Below are positions 38,873 through 50,300 of a stretch of 64,000 nucleotides of DNA, one piece after another. Every line of letters begins with the position of its first letter. Positions within the stretch are counted from its first letter, which is position 1. The notes beneath the pieces are model-generated. The model made no database searches. It was given only the letters and a program-made list of their open reading frames with translations, and was not told the origin of the DNA. The position numbers were made by a program, and so were the translations under genes. The stretch lies in the NCBI RefSeq assembly GCF_024347415.1, contig NZ_AP025476.1, positions 372,001 to 436,000 on the forward strand, in the 5' to 3' direction. The stretch comes from Vibrio crassostreae. GTDB taxonomy: Bacteria > Pseudomonadota > Gammaproteobacteria > Enterobacterales > Vibrionaceae.

Positions 38873-39655
38873 CTAGTTAGCTTGGTTGAGCGACCAATCG
38901 TACTCATAGTTGATTTTGTTAGTACTCGGTACTGACTTAACTCGATATTGGTCTAGGTGTTGAATAAGCTGCTTTTGGTCACCAAAATCCACAGCAAACC
39001 ACTCATAAATCGATGATAGCTGAAGCTTATTACCTTTAACCAACACACCTTTATCACTATTAACAAATTCAGACGCTGCTTGTTCCAGTAGAGTTTCGGT
39101 GTTGTCAGAAGTAAAGGCTTGAGGTTGGAGGTTAGGGCAACCTAAACTCGCACAATTTACCGCGTAGTGTGTGCGGGGATCTTGCCAAATAGGTCTTAAA
39201 ATCCGATGCTCAATATCATTGAGTGTCAGTGATTTTCCATTGACGATGACGACATCATCTCCCCATGGGCCAAAGCTAAATAGGCCTCCGAGCTTAGTGA
39301 TAGATTTAACTGGGTAGGCATCTAGAATCAAATCGACAGTCACGGCGTTGTATAGATTAACCCAATAGGCATACTGCTCCGCTTTTGAATAGTCGAGCGG
39401 ATTAACCTGTTCTAGTCTCTTGATGTATTGCTTGAGTTTGGTCTTATCGGCAGTGTTCACCGCTTGGTAGCGAACTAGGGTATTTTGACCTTGTTGAACT
39501 AAGTAGTTGTCGAGGAATCGCTGCCAATCTTGATGAGATACCTGTTCTAGATTGGTTTCGTCGCTTTGATTCCAGTATGGCCAAAGATCGGATTTAGGTG
39601 CAGACCAAGCTAAGGTTGAGAAAAGTAGGCTGATAATAACGAGTAGTTGTTTCAT
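38873..39655 (-). CDS. Secreted DUF547 domain protein
   Basis: The 260-residue protein has a clear signal peptide (1-18, ending AWSAP) and then one DUF547 domain with KAEQYAYWVNLYNAVTVDLILDAYP, DIEHRILRP and the cysteine motif NCASLGCPNLQP. DUF547 is related to transglutaminase-like or papain-like folds, but no activity is established. It is probably periplasmic. The gene is convergent with DUF924 and has no operon partner. Confidence 0.87.
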   Translation of the reverse strand: MKQLLVIISLLFSTLAWSAPKSDLWPYWNQSDETNLEQVSHQDWQRFLDNYLVQQGQNTLVRYQAVNTADKTKLKQYIKRLEQVNPLDYSKAEQYAYWVNLYNAVTVDLILDAYPVKSITKLGGLFSFGPWGDDVVIVNGKSLTLNDIEHRILRPIWQDPRTHYAVNCASLGCPNLQPQAFTSDNTETLLEQAASEFVNSDKGVLVKGNKLQLSSIYEWFAVDFGDQKQLIQHLDQYRVKSVPSTNKINYEYDWSLNQAN

Positions 39656-39792
39656 GGCATTCTCCTGATGACTGACTACTAAGACCTTATGCTTTGCGAT
39701 TTTCTTTCATGGCTATTCAGTTAAATAGCGGAACTGTTCTAAATAAAGGGCTGAGCTGAATAAACACATTAAGTTAAAGCTCAGCCAAATAA

Positions 39793-39819
39793 AAAAGGTT
39801 GGCATTAGGCCAACCTTTT
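39793..39819 (-). terminator. Terminator of the leu operon
   Basis: AAAAGGTTGGC pairs perfectly with GCCAACCTTTT around a 5-base loop, with T residues following on the minus strand. It lies 40 bases after the leuD stop. Confidence 0.92.
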
Positions 39820-39858
39820 ATGTGTACACAAAACAGTGCGATTCTATTTCAAGACTTC

Positions 39859-40461
39859 TTATTTTAGGAAGCTAGGAATCTTAGCTTCAAACTCTGAAAT
39901 CTTATCGGCGTGTTGAAGTGTTAGGCCGATGTTATCTAGGCCATTCAGTAAGCAGTGACGACGGAACTCATCAATTTCAAACGAGTACTCTTTACCGTCT
40001 GCGCTAACTTTCATTGCTTCTAGGTCAACTGTGATTTCTGCACCTTCATTCGCTTCAACGAATTGGAATAGCTCATCCACTTCTTGCTCAGTCAATCGAA
40101 CTGGCACCATTTGGTTGTTGATCGAGTTACCGTAGAAAATGTCGGCAAAGCTTGGTGCGATCATTACTTGGATACCGTAATCGGCAAGTGCCCAAGGTGC
40201 GTGTTCACGAGATGAACCACAACCAAAGTTTTCACGAGCTAGAAGAATTGAAGCGCCTTGGTAGCGTTCTTCATTCATTACAAACTCAGGGTTTGGTTGT
40301 TGGCCTGCATCGTCTAGGAAGCGCCAATCGTGGAACAAGTGTTTACCAAAACCGATGCGGTTTACTTTCTGTAGAAACTGCTTTGGAATGATCGCATCAG
40401 TATCGATGTTGGCCGTATCTAGAGGAACGACTAATCCGGTGTGTTGTTGAAAACCTGACAT
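39859..40461 (-). CDS. leuD: 3-isopropylmalate dehydratase small subunit LeuD
   Basis: LeuD is the swivelling small subunit of isopropylmalate isomerase, the second step of leucine synthesis. The 200-residue protein has [15 protein letters not shown] and the active-site loop [17 protein letters not shown]. It follows leuC by 14 bases and closes the operon. Confidence 0.97.
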   Translation of the reverse strand: MSGFQQHTGLVVPLDTANIDTDAIIPKQFLQKVNRIGFGKHLFHDWRFLDDAGQQPNPEFVMNEERYQGASILLARENFGCGSSREHAPWALADYGIQVMIAPSFADIFYGNSINNQMVPVRLTEQEVDELFQFVEANEGAEITVDLEAMKVSADGKEYSFEIDEFRRHCLLNGLDNIGLTLQHADKISEFEAKIPSFLK

Positions 40462-40475
40462 GTTAAATCCTCTAA

Positions 40476-41888
40476 TTAAAGTTCACGAATATCGACAAAG
40501 TGACCAGCGATAGCTGCTGCGGCTGCCATTGCTGGGCTAACTAGGTGCGTACGACCATCACGGCCTTGGCGACCTTCAAAGTTACGGTTTGATGTAGAAG
40601 CACAGCGCTCTTGTGGACCTAGACGGTCGTTGTTCATTGCAAGACACATAGAACAGCCTGGTAAGCGCCATTCAAAGCCGGCTTCGATGAAGATCTTATC
40701 TAGGCCTTCAGCTTCAGCTTGTGCTTTAACTTGCTCTGAACCCGGAACGATAAGCGCTTGAACATGTTTCGCTACTTGACGGCCTTTCGCTACCGCTGCT
40801 GCTGCACGCATGTCTTCGATACGAGAGTTAGTACAAGAACCAACGAACACTTTATCTACGTTGTAATCAGATAGAGATTTACCCGCTTCAAGGCCCATGT
40901 AAGCTAGCGCTTTTTCTGCTGATGCTTTTTCAACAGGGTCTGCGAAGCTTTCTGGTGCTGGGATTGGCGTGTCTACCGAGATAACCTGACCTGGGTTTGT
41001 GCCCCAAGTTACTTGTGGTTTGATGTCTGCCGCTTCTAGCGTAACAACCGCATCGAACTTGGCATAGGCATCGGTTTTTAGCGTATCCCAGTATTGGATT
41101 GCTGCTTCTAAGTCTTCGCCTTGTGGAGAGAACTTACGACCTTTGATGTACTCGTATGTTGTTGCATCTGGAGCAATTAGGCCTGCTTTAGCGCCAAGCT
41201 CGATAGCCATGTTACATACCGTCATACGGCCTTCCATCGTAAGGTCAGTAATCGCCTCACCACAGAATTCTACAACGTAGCCAGTACCGCCTGCAGCTGT
41301 TGTTTTACCGATGATCGCTAGCACGATATCTTTTGCCGTGATGCCCGGAGCAACCTTGCCTTTTACTTCGATCTTCATCGTTTTAGCGCGAGCTTGTTTT
41401 AGCGTTTGAGTTGCTAGAACGTGCTCAACTTCTGAAGTACCGATACCGAATGCTAATGAACCAAATGCACCGTGTGTCGCAGTGTGTGAGTCACCACATA
41501 CGATGGTCATGCCTGGCAGGGTAATACCTAGCTCAGGGCCCATTACGTGCACAATACCTTGGTATTTGTGGTTTAGGTCGTAAAGCGTTACACCAAACTC
41601 TTCACAGTTTTTCGATAGCGTTTCCATTTGGATACGAGCCATCTCACCAGAAGCGTTAATGTCTTTGGTTTGGGTTGATACGTTGTGATCCATGGTCGCG
41701 AAAGTTTTGCCGACTTGGCGAACTTTACGGCCTTTTTCACGTAAGCCATCAAATGCTTGAGGTGACGTTACTTCGTGAACTAGGTGGCGATCGATATAAA
41801 GAATTGGTGTTTCGCCCTTCGCTGCAACCGCAACGTGAGCGTCATAAACTTTTTCGTATAAGGTTTTTGCTTGCTGGTTTGTCGACAT
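40476..41888 (-). CDS. leuC: 3-isopropylmalate dehydratase large subunit LeuC
   Basis: LeuC carries the 4Fe-4S cluster of isopropylmalate isomerase. The 470-residue aconitase-type protein shows the cluster cysteines in [12 protein letters not shown] and in [13 protein letters not shown], plus [17 protein letters not shown] near the N-terminus. AAGGAAG precedes the ATG. leuD follows directly. Confidence 0.97.
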   Translation of the reverse strand: MSTNQQAKTLYEKVYDAHVAVAAKGETPILYIDRHLVHEVTSPQAFDGLREKGRKVRQVGKTFATMDHNVSTQTKDINASGEMARIQMETLSKNCEEFGVTLYDLNHKYQGIVHVMGPELGITLPGMTIVCGDSHTATHGAFGSLAFGIGTSEVEHVLATQTLKQARAKTMKIEVKGKVAPGITAKDIVLAIIGKTTAAGGTGYVVEFCGEAITDLTMEGRMTVCNMAIELGAKAGLIAPDATTYEYIKGRKFSPQGEDLEAAIQYWDTLKTDAYAKFDAVVTLEAADIKPQVTWGTNPGQVISVDTPIPAPESFADPVEKASAEKALAYMGLEAGKSLSDYNVDKVFVGSCTNSRIEDMRAAAAVAKGRQVAKHVQALIVPGSEQVKAQAEAEGLDKIFIEAGFEWRLPGCSMCLAMNNDRLGPQERCASTSNRNFEGRQGRDGRTHLVSPAMAAAAAIAGHFVDIREL

Positions 41889-42005
41889 AGCTTTTCTTCC
41901 TTGGGAGCATCAGTCCCAGTGTTTGTTTCGAGCCAAGTCATGCGGTTTACGCTGACTTGGCTTGATATTATTCTTATGTACTTGCTTTTAATCGGAGTAT
42001 TTAGC

Positions 42006-43106
<1,101 letters not shown>

Positions 43107-43195
43107 TTAATTCTTTGTTACTGAGCTATTTGGCTCGTTTTAAATTTTGTCCCTAAAGCCAATAACATCGGCTCTAGGGCTCTGTTATTGGGTAT

Positions 43196-44743
43196 TTAAA
43201 CTGTCGCGATTTTTTGCTGTTTCATTTCAGCAATGGTGTCTGCGCGTTGAATGCTATTGATAACATGCAGTAGCGCCTGACCAGAAGCTTCAACGATATC
43301 GGTTGATACGCCTGTACCGTGGTACTTGCGGCCTTTATAGTTAGCAATAATATCAGCTTGGCCTAGGCCATCTTCGCCTTCACCTTTCGCGGTAAGGTCG
43401 AATTTATCCAATGCAATTTCGTACCCCGTTAAGCGGTAAATACATTGGTATAGCGCATCAACAGGGCCGTTACCGACAGCCGCTTCGCATTTCTCTTCAT
43501 CACCACATTGAAGCTTGATGCTGGTGGTAGACATAACACTACCAGATTGTACGCTTAGGTAGTTAAGTTTATAGAAGTCATCTTCGTCGCGTAGATTTGC
43601 GAAGTGCATTAGTGCTTCTAGGTCGTAATCGAATACTTGGCCTTTACGGTCAGCAAGCTTCAAGAAGTCTTCGTACAATGAATCTAGGTTGTACTCATTG
43701 TCTTTGTAGCCCATTGCATCCATGTGGCTTTTAACGGCTGCACGACCACTGCGGCTTGTTAAGTTCAATGCTTTGTTCTTCAAGCCAATAGACTCAGGCG
43801 TCATGATCTCGTAAGTGTTCTTGTTCTTAAGCATGCCGTCTTGGTGGATACCTGAAGAGTGGCTGAATGCGTTAGCACCAACGATTGCTTTGTTGTCTTG
43901 AATTGGCATGTGGCAAAGCTGGCTAACCAACTTACTGGTACGGTGAATCTCTTTATGATCCAAGCCTGTGTGAACACCCAAAAGCTCTTGACGAGTTTTG
44001 ATGATCATTGCGATTTCTTCTAAAGAACAGTTACCCGCACGCTCACCAATACCATTGATTGTGCCTTCAATTTGACGAGCACCTGCTTGAACGGCAGCAA
44101 TTGAGTTAGCAACCGACATGCCTAAGTCATCGTGACAGTGAACAGAGATGATCGCTTGATCGATGTTTGGTACGCGATCAAATAGCGTTTGGATAATGCC
44201 ACCAAACTCATTCGGTACTGTGTAGCCTACGGTGTCTGGAATGTTGATGGTTTTTGCGCCAGCGTTAATTGCTGCTTCAACCATACGACATAGGTTGTCG
44301 ATAGGTGTACGACCGGCATCTTCACAAGAGAATTCAACATCATCGGTATAGTTACGCGCATGCTTTACCGCTTTCACTGCCATCTCGACAACATCGTCGT
44401 AGCTGCGGCGTAATTTGTCTTGTACGTGAACCGTCGATGTAGAAATAAAGGTATGAATACGGAACTGTTCAGCCACTTTTAGTGCTTCGGCTGCGGCATC
44501 AATATCTTTCGCTACTGCACGAGAAAGCGCACATATACGGCTATCTTTAATATTCTTTGCGATGGTTTGTACTGATTCAAAATCGCCTGGTGATGACACA
44601 GGAAAACCCGCTTCAATAACATCTACACCCAGTCGTTCAAGTGCATAAGCGATCTGTAATTTCTCTTTTACCGTTAAGCTTGCAGCCAACGCTTGCTCGC
44701 CATCACGTAAGGTCGTGTCAAAAATTATCACTTGATCGTTCAT
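43196..44743 (-). CDS. leuA: 2-isopropylmalate synthase LeuA
   Basis: LeuA condenses acetyl-CoA with 2-oxoisovalerate, the committed and leucine-inhibited step of leucine synthesis. The 515-residue protein has [10 protein letters not shown] at the N-terminus, the metal-binding [27 protein letters not shown], and a C-terminal regulatory domain (about 390-515). AAGGAAG precedes the ATG. Expression should be set by the attenuator at 44826-44942. Confidence 0.98.
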   Translation of the reverse strand: MNDQVIIFDTTLRDGEQALAASLTVKEKLQIAYALERLGVDVIEAGFPVSSPGDFESVQTIAKNIKDSRICALSRAVAKDIDAAAEALKVAEQFRIHTFISTSTVHVQDKLRRSYDDVVEMAVKAVKHARNYTDDVEFSCEDAGRTPIDNLCRMVEAAINAGAKTINIPDTVGYTVPNEFGGIIQTLFDRVPNIDQAIISVHCHDDLGMSVANSIAAVQAGARQIEGTINGIGERAGNCSLEEIAMIIKTRQELLGVHTGLDHKEIHRTSKLVSQLCHMPIQDNKAIVGANAFSHSSGIHQDGMLKNKNTYEIMTPESIGLKNKALNLTSRSGRAAVKSHMDAMGYKDNEYNLDSLYEDFLKLADRKGQVFDYDLEALMHFANLRDEDDFYKLNYLSVQSGSVMSTTSIKLQCGDEEKCEAAVGNGPVDALYQCIYRLTGYEIALDKFDLTAKGEGEDGLGQADIIANYKGRKYHGTGVSTDIVEASGQALLHVINSIQRADTIAEMKQQKIATV

Positions 44744-44825
44744 GGGTGCTTCCTTATATCGATAATGAATCGATTGCTATCCAAATTATTATTAAGAATG
44801 ATGTTCTTTTAAAAGTGCCAGTTAC

Positions 44826-44850
44826 AAAAAAACCCGCTCAGCGCGGGTTT
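44826..44850 (-). terminator. leu operon attenuator (terminator hairpin)
   Basis: On the minus strand AAACCCGC-GCTGA-GCGGGTTT is followed by a T tract, 80-odd bases before leuA. Its 5' arm ACCCGCGC (plus 44841-44848) is also complementary over 8 bases to GCGCGGGT (plus 44882-44889) at the end of the leader peptide ORF. This gives a classical antiterminator alternative. Confidence 0.92.
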
Positions 44851-44879
44851 TAATATTTGTGTAGTTCTTGACCCACAAC

Positions 44880-44942
44880 TTACCCGCGCGATTGGTTCAC
44901 GATAAGGAGAAGTTTCAGCAGTCGAGAAGAAGAAAAAATCAT
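44880..44942 (-). CDS. leuL: leu operon leader peptide
   Basis: A 20-codon ORF lies upstream of the attenuator. The peptide starts MIFSSSRLLKLLLIV, and five of six consecutive codons are leucine (CTG CTG AAA CTT CTC CTT). When charged leucyl-tRNA is scarce, a ribosome should stall here, allowing the antiterminator to form and leuABCD to be transcribed. The stop TAA at 44880-44882 overlaps the antiterminator arm. No strong Shine-Dalgarno is visible, which is not rare for leaders. The function is by analogy to LeuL of enteric bacteria. Confidence 0.9.
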   Translation of the reverse strand: MIFSSSRLLKLLLIVNQSRG

Positions 44943-45026
44943 TACACAAATATCCGTAAATAAACTGTTAACACCATATTTACCGCAATTTATTCTGAGC
45001 GTCAAACAAGAAAATCCAATATCAGC

Positions 45027-45083
45027 GTGCTTTGGCGGTGTTTTGGTTTGGTTTGTGCTGCTTGTGTGTTGTTTGTTGGTGTT
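45027..45083. other. G/T-only tract upstream of leu operon
   Basis: In these 57 bases 53 are G or T, four are C, and none is A on the plus strand (A/C-rich on the leu template-sense strand). It lies between the leu leader and the TetR operators. No coding frame, hairpin or known motif explains the bias. The rest of 44943-45206 holds nothing else I can name apart from the leu promoter that must be there. Confidence 0.6.
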
Positions 45084-45206
45084 ATCGGCTGATTGAGTGT
45101 TTTGTATTGGGCGGTTAGTTTATCGTTTGGCTTATGTGTAGGTTAAAACTTTGTAGTAAATCTTTTTGATGGAACGATTCACCAAAAAAATCACAAGCGT
45201 GACCAA

Positions 45207-45232
45207 ATTAATTAATCACTTGATTAAATAAT
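45207..45232. promoter_or_regulatory. Distal candidate TetR operator
   Basis: ATTAATTAATCA-CT-TGATTAAATAAT is a near-perfect inverted repeat (11 of 12 base pairs) with the core TTAATCA-CT-TGATTAA. It shares this core with the proximal palindrome at 45265-45300; the centres are 63 bp apart. Confidence 0.65.
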
Positions 45233-45264
45233 GAGTAATTAATCTTCTACTGTTACGCCTGTTT

Positions 45265-45300
45265 ATCTCTATAATTAATCAGATGATTAATTATAGAGAT
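45265..45300. promoter_or_regulatory. Proximal candidate TetR operator, 36-bp palindrome
   Basis: Perfect 17-bp arms (ATCTCTATAATTAATCA and its complement TGATTAATTATAGAGAT) flank a 2-base centre. It ends 11 bases before the TetR ATG and so covers the leader and ribosome binding region. Autorepression is the natural reading. Confidence 0.8.
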
Positions 45301-45311
45301 GGATTTTTTCC

Positions 45312-45971
45312 ATGACGGCACGAAAAGCGGGGCGACCTCAAAAGAACTTAGATGTTCGACAGTTATTAATTGAGCATGCTCGTGATCTGTTTGTCGTTCT
45401 GCCATACGACAAGGTCTCGACACGCCTGATTGCTGAGCGTGCGGGTGTCAATATTGCGATGATCCGTTATTACTTTGGCAGTAAGGCCGGGCTGTTTGAA
45501 GCCATGCTGCGTGAAACGCTACGACCGATGCAATTGCAGATGCAAAGGTTGGTTGAAGAAGGTAGTCATGAGAGCTTTCTTGATCTAATGCGGACTTACT
45601 ACAAAGAGATGGTCAAGGTACCTAAGTTTCCTCGCTTGCTGGCCCAAGTGATGAATATGCCTCCCTCTGAAGTGCAAAGAGAATTGCTCGAAAAGGTTTT
45701 TCACGATGTCGCTAAGCCAGCTCAGGATGTCATTTTTGAAAAACTGGTTGAACAAGGCGTTTTAAGAAAAGAGATGGATCCCAAACTCTGCCGCGTGTCG
45801 TATATAAGCTTGATGGTGTTCCCGTTCATTGCGCCCCCACCTTTGCTTGCTATTCATGGTATTGAGATTAATGAAGAATTTCTTAACCGCTTAATCGAAC
45901 ACAACATTAAATTGATGACAGAAGGCTTTATAAATACGCCTAGCCCTTCTTCTGTGCAGGACCAAAGATAA
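45312..45971 (+). CDS. TetR-family transcriptional regulator of the adjacent RND pump
   Basis: The 219-residue protein has a TetR N-terminal helix-turn-helix (about 15-60, VSTRLIAERAGVNIAMIRYYFGSKAGLFEAML) and an all-helical C-terminal ligand domain. It probably represses itself and the two pump genes by binding the palindromes just upstream, and is released by a pump substrate. The stop overlaps the next start as TAATG, so the three genes form one operon. The ligand cannot be predicted. Confidence 0.92.
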   Translation: MTARKAGRPQKNLDVRQLLIEHARDLFVVLPYDKVSTRLIAERAGVNIAMIRYYFGSKAGLFEAMLRETLRPMQLQMQRLVEEGSHESFLDLMRTYYKEMVKVPKFPRLLAQVMNMPPSEVQRELLEKVFHDVAKPAQDVIFEKLVEQGVLRKEMDPKLCRVSYISLMVFPFIAPPPLLAIHGIEINEEFLNRLIEHNIKLMTEGFINTPSPSSVQDQR

Positions 45972-47308
45972 TGAAAATAAATAAAAAACTACTCTTCTTT
46001 CCAGCACTTGCGGTTGGTGTGATTGGCCTTGTCGCCGCGATTAACTTGAAGCCGGATCTTCCAACCAAACCTGCGGGTGATAGAGCCCGCTTAGTTGATA
46101 CAGTAAGCCTAGAGCAACAACTGATAGCGCCGTTAGCGGTTGGCTTTGGCAAGGTGGTGCCGAAAGTCGAATGGAAAGCAATTGCCGAGGTAACAGGGCA
46201 GATTGTCTATCGACATCCAGATCTTGAAAAAGGGCAGGTGATCCCTGCAGGAACGGTCGTACTCAAAGTTGATCCATTGGATTACGAATTGAAACTGATA
46301 CAAGCAGAGGCGGATCTAAAATCAAGCCAAACCTCATTAGCGAAATTGAATCAAGAAGAAGACAACCTTAATCAGACTCTTAAGATCGAAAAGAATCGCT
46401 TAGTGATCAGTAATAAAGAGTTACAACGTAAACAGGATTTGCGTAAGAAAGGGCTGACTTCGCAGTCTGATGTCGATCTACAAAAACAAAGTGCGCTATC
46501 TCAACAGAAGTTGGTATTAGATATCGCGAACCAAATCGCATTAATGCCAGACGAAAAACGTGTTGCGCAAGCGGTGATTAAGGTCAATGTATCTAAAGTC
46601 AAAGAGGCGCAACGCTCTCTCGATAAGACTACCGTCACTTTACCAAGAGCGATGCGAATTGCTCAAGTTGATATCGAGCAAAATCAAGTAGTTAACCTTC
46701 AACAAGAGATGTTTATTGCTCACGGGATTGATGTCATGGAAGTGGAGGCGCAACTTTCTATTCACGATATACAAACTTTAGCCTCCAGTTTTAAGCAGTT
46801 CCCTCGCGATACCGCAGGAATTCCTAATCCTTATGAAGCGCCAATCAAAGCAAGCATCCAACTTAACAGCGGTAACCTGAATCTTAGCTGGCCTGCGAAG
46901 GTAGCAAGAATCAGCGAAACGGTTGATGAAAACCAAGCGACGGCGGGGATTATTCTCGAGATCGCTCAAGACTATTCACAACTGCAGCCAGACAGCGCAA
47001 CGCCGTTGGTTAATGGTATGTTTGTAAAAGCCGAGATTGAAGGTGTAGCGAATCTGAGTTGGGTTCTGCCGGAGCGAGCACTGCATGGTGATAAGGTTTA
47101 CTTGATGGACGACAATCAACGCTTGCAAGTGGTGAATGTTGAAGTGCTTTACCGTAGAGACAATCAAGTGGTTGTGAGTGGTGAGCTACAAACCGGAGAC
47201 AAGTTGGTTCTAAATGATGTCCTGCCAGCTATCGAGGGCATGTTATTGAAAGAGTCGAACTCTGAAGAGGATGAGCTTGAATCGGATACTCAGGAGAGTG
47301 CGTCATGA
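45971..47308 (+). CDS. RND efflux periplasmic adaptor (membrane fusion protein)
   Basis: The 445-residue protein has an N-terminal membrane anchor or signal (about 6-25, LLFFPALAVGVIGLVAAI) without an obvious lipobox cysteine. It continues with a lipoyl-like half (PDLEKGQVIPAGTVVLKVDP), a coiled-coil hairpin (about 110-215, rich in Q, K, L and E) and beta-barrel and membrane-proximal domains. It links an RND pump to an outer-membrane channel. Its end overlaps the pump start by four bases. The acidic C-terminal tail (EEDELESD) is unremarkable. Confidence 0.92.
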   Translation: MKINKKLLFFPALAVGVIGLVAAINLKPDLPTKPAGDRARLVDTVSLEQQLIAPLAVGFGKVVPKVEWKAIAEVTGQIVYRHPDLEKGQVIPAGTVVLKVDPLDYELKLIQAEADLKSSQTSLAKLNQEEDNLNQTLKIEKNRLVISNKELQRKQDLRKKGLTSQSDVDLQKQSALSQQKLVLDIANQIALMPDEKRVAQAVIKVNVSKVKEAQRSLDKTTVTLPRAMRIAQVDIEQNQVVNLQQEMFIAHGIDVMEVEAQLSIHDIQTLASSFKQFPRDTAGIPNPYEAPIKASIQLNSGNLNLSWPAKVARISETVDENQATAGIILEIAQDYSQLQPDSATPLVNGMFVKAEIEGVANLSWVLPERALHGDKVYLMDDNQRLQVVNVEVLYRRDNQVVVSGELQTGDKLVLNDVLPAIEGMLLKESNSEEDELESDTQESAS

Positions 47309-50300
47309 TCAAGTTCTTCTCTAGGCACCCAACAGCAGCCAACTTGTTGATGCTTGGATTGTTGATCATGGGTATAAGCTCATTATCAACAATCAAGCGT
47401 GAAACCTTCCCCGCTTATGATCCGCCTTACATTATGGCAGCCATCGTTTATCCCGGCGCTTCTCCACAAGAAGTGGAAGAGAGCCTATGTGTGCGAATGG
47501 AAGATGCAGTAGACGGCTTAGCCAACATTGAAGAAACTCAGTGTGAGGCGATCGAAGGTAGCGCACGTCTAATTCTGAAGTTAAATGAGAAAGCGGATAT
47601 TGGCCGAATGCTGGTGGACGTGCAAACCCAGATCAACTCGATCAATGACTTCCCAACCGAGATTGAATCACCTGTTGTTCAAGAGCTAGATTGGAATGAA
47701 CCAGTTGTTGATATCGCCATCACAGCCGAAACGTCGTGGCCGGAACTTAAGGCCTACGCGGAAGATCTTAAGCGCACTATGAAGCTCGATTACGGTGTAT
47801 CTTTGGTCGAGGTCAGCGGCTTCTCAGATCATCAATATCGTGTTGAGTTGGATACCCAAGCGATTCGCCAGCTGGGTTTGAGCGTCGGTGATATTGCAGA
47901 TCAAATTGGTCGTCAGAATGTGAAGCTTCCGAGTGGTAACGTTGAAACACCTGATAAAAACTTCCTGATTCGTTTTGACGAGAGACGAATCACACCGGTT
48001 GAACTTGAAAGTATCGTGGTTGGTTCTGCGCCTAATGGCTCGGTGATCCGTTTGAGAGACATAGCCAAAATAACCGACCGCTTTGAGCTGGATGAACAGA
48101 AGGTGTTATTTGATGGCAAGCCTTCGGCGCTGCTTAAGATCAGTAAGAACAAAGAAGACGATGCGCTGCGAATCAAAGAGAACGTAACACGATTCGTTGA
48201 AGATCAAAGCGCGATTGCTCCTGACGGTGTGACACTACAAATGACCAACGATCTCTCCTCTGTGCTGTGGGATCGTTTAACCATGATGGCGCGTAATGGC
48301 TGGCAAGGTATTGTGCTGGTGTTCGCCACCATGTGGCTGTTCTTCAGCTTACGTTATTCATTTTGGGTAGCGGCGGGGTTGCCGGTAGCCTTCCTTGGTG
48401 GTTTGTTTTTGATGGCCAATCTTGGTTTATCGATTAACATTATGTCGCTGGTCGGACTGTTGATGGCGATTGGTATCATGATGGATGACGCCATCGTGAT
48501 TGCCGAATCGATAGCGTCCCATTTAGATCGGGGGCAAAACGTTGATGATGCGGTGTACAACGGCGTTAAGAAAGTGTTTCCCGGAGTGTTGTCTTCTTTC
48601 TTAACCACGGTGTGTATTTTCGGTAGCTTACTGTTCCTAGATGGCGAGATGGGCGCGGTGCTTAAGGCCGTTCCTCAAGTCTTGATTTTGGTGCTGTCGT
48701 TGAGCTTGATTGAAGCCTTCCTGATCCTACCTAATCACCTATCTCATTCATTACACAAAGAAAAGAATGACAAGCCAGCGCTGCGTTTTAAGGTTGTGTT
48801 GCTTGAGAAGTTTGAGAACTTCCGTAATACCACTTTGATGAACATGGTTGAGAAAGTCGTGACGTTCCGCTACGCCTTTATGGGCGGAGTGATTACGCTA
48901 TTGTTGCTTTCAGTAGCCTTGATTGCTGGCGGGGTTGTTAAGTTTCAACCTTTCCCTGAGCTGGATGGTGATATTGCCGAAGCGCGTATCATTCTTCCAC
49001 CGGGCGCATCACTGTCTCAAACCGAAAAAGTGGTCGATAAAATTGTCGCGTCGGCTGAGCGTTTGAACAAGCAATGGAGCGAAGAGGTTGAAGAAGGCAA
49101 TACACTGGTCGAGCACATAACTAGCCAATTCAATGCTAACGCCGATGCCAATGAATCAGGCCCGCACTTAGCCACAGTGCGTTTAGATCTGCGTGGAGCA
49201 GAGAGCCGTAACACGGTTATCGATGATTTCATTGATGCATGGCGAGAGGATATCGGTGACTTGGCGGATCCTATCTCGTTAGTTTTCAAGCAACCGACCA
49301 TGGGGCCGGGCGGTCGTGCGATTGAGATTAGAGCTAAGCATGATGACCTAAGTGCATTGAAATCCGCTTCTTTGGATATTCAGGAGTACCTTAATCAGTT
49401 CGATGGCGTGCACGGCGTGCTTGACGACATGCGTATGGGTAAAGAAGAGATCTTGGTGAAGCTGCGTCCGGGAGCTGAAACCTACAATGTGAATGGGCAG
49501 ATGATTGCTTCCCAATTGCGCGCGGCTTTCTTTGGTCAGACAGCGGATGAGATTCAAATCGGTGTTGAGAATATCTCGATTGAAGTGCGTCTTGATAAAG
49601 AGCAAGCGGGCGACATACAGCAGCTGGCCAACTTCCCGATCATCACCGCAGATGGCAGTCAGATCCCGCTAGCAACGTTGGCGACGTTAGATTTCCAACG
49701 TAATTACGTGCGAATTCAGCGTATTGATGGGCTGAGAACCATCAGTATCTTTGGTGATATTGATAACAAGAAAGCGAGTTCATCCGCGATCTTGGCTCAG
49801 TTCCAAAAAGATGAAGCCGCCAAACTTATTCAGAAGTACCCGGGTTTACGCTTTGATTTCGAAGGAGAGGCCAAAGATGCGGCTAAGACTGGAGCCTCTA
49901 TGGGCAAAGGCTTCTTACTCGGCTTATTTGGCGTGTTTGCGATTCTTAGCTATCAATTCCGAAGCTACTTAGAGCCTGTGGTCGTGATGTTGGCGATTCC
50001 ACTCGCTTTTATTGGGGTGGTCGTTGGACACTGGATACTTGGGCACTCTTTGAGTATGCCAAGCATGATGGGCTTTGTTTCGCTCGCAGGGATTGTGGTT
50101 AACGACTCTATCTTGCTGGTGCAATACATTCGTCACCATGTCGATGAGGGAGATAGCGTGCATGACTCGGTGGTGAAAGCCAGTCGCGAGCGTTTCCGAG
50201 CGGTATTCTTGACCTCAATGACAACCGCCGCTGGTTTGCTACCGCTGTTAACGGAAACCAGCTTACAGGCTCAGGTTATTCAGCCTCTGGTTATTTCGAT

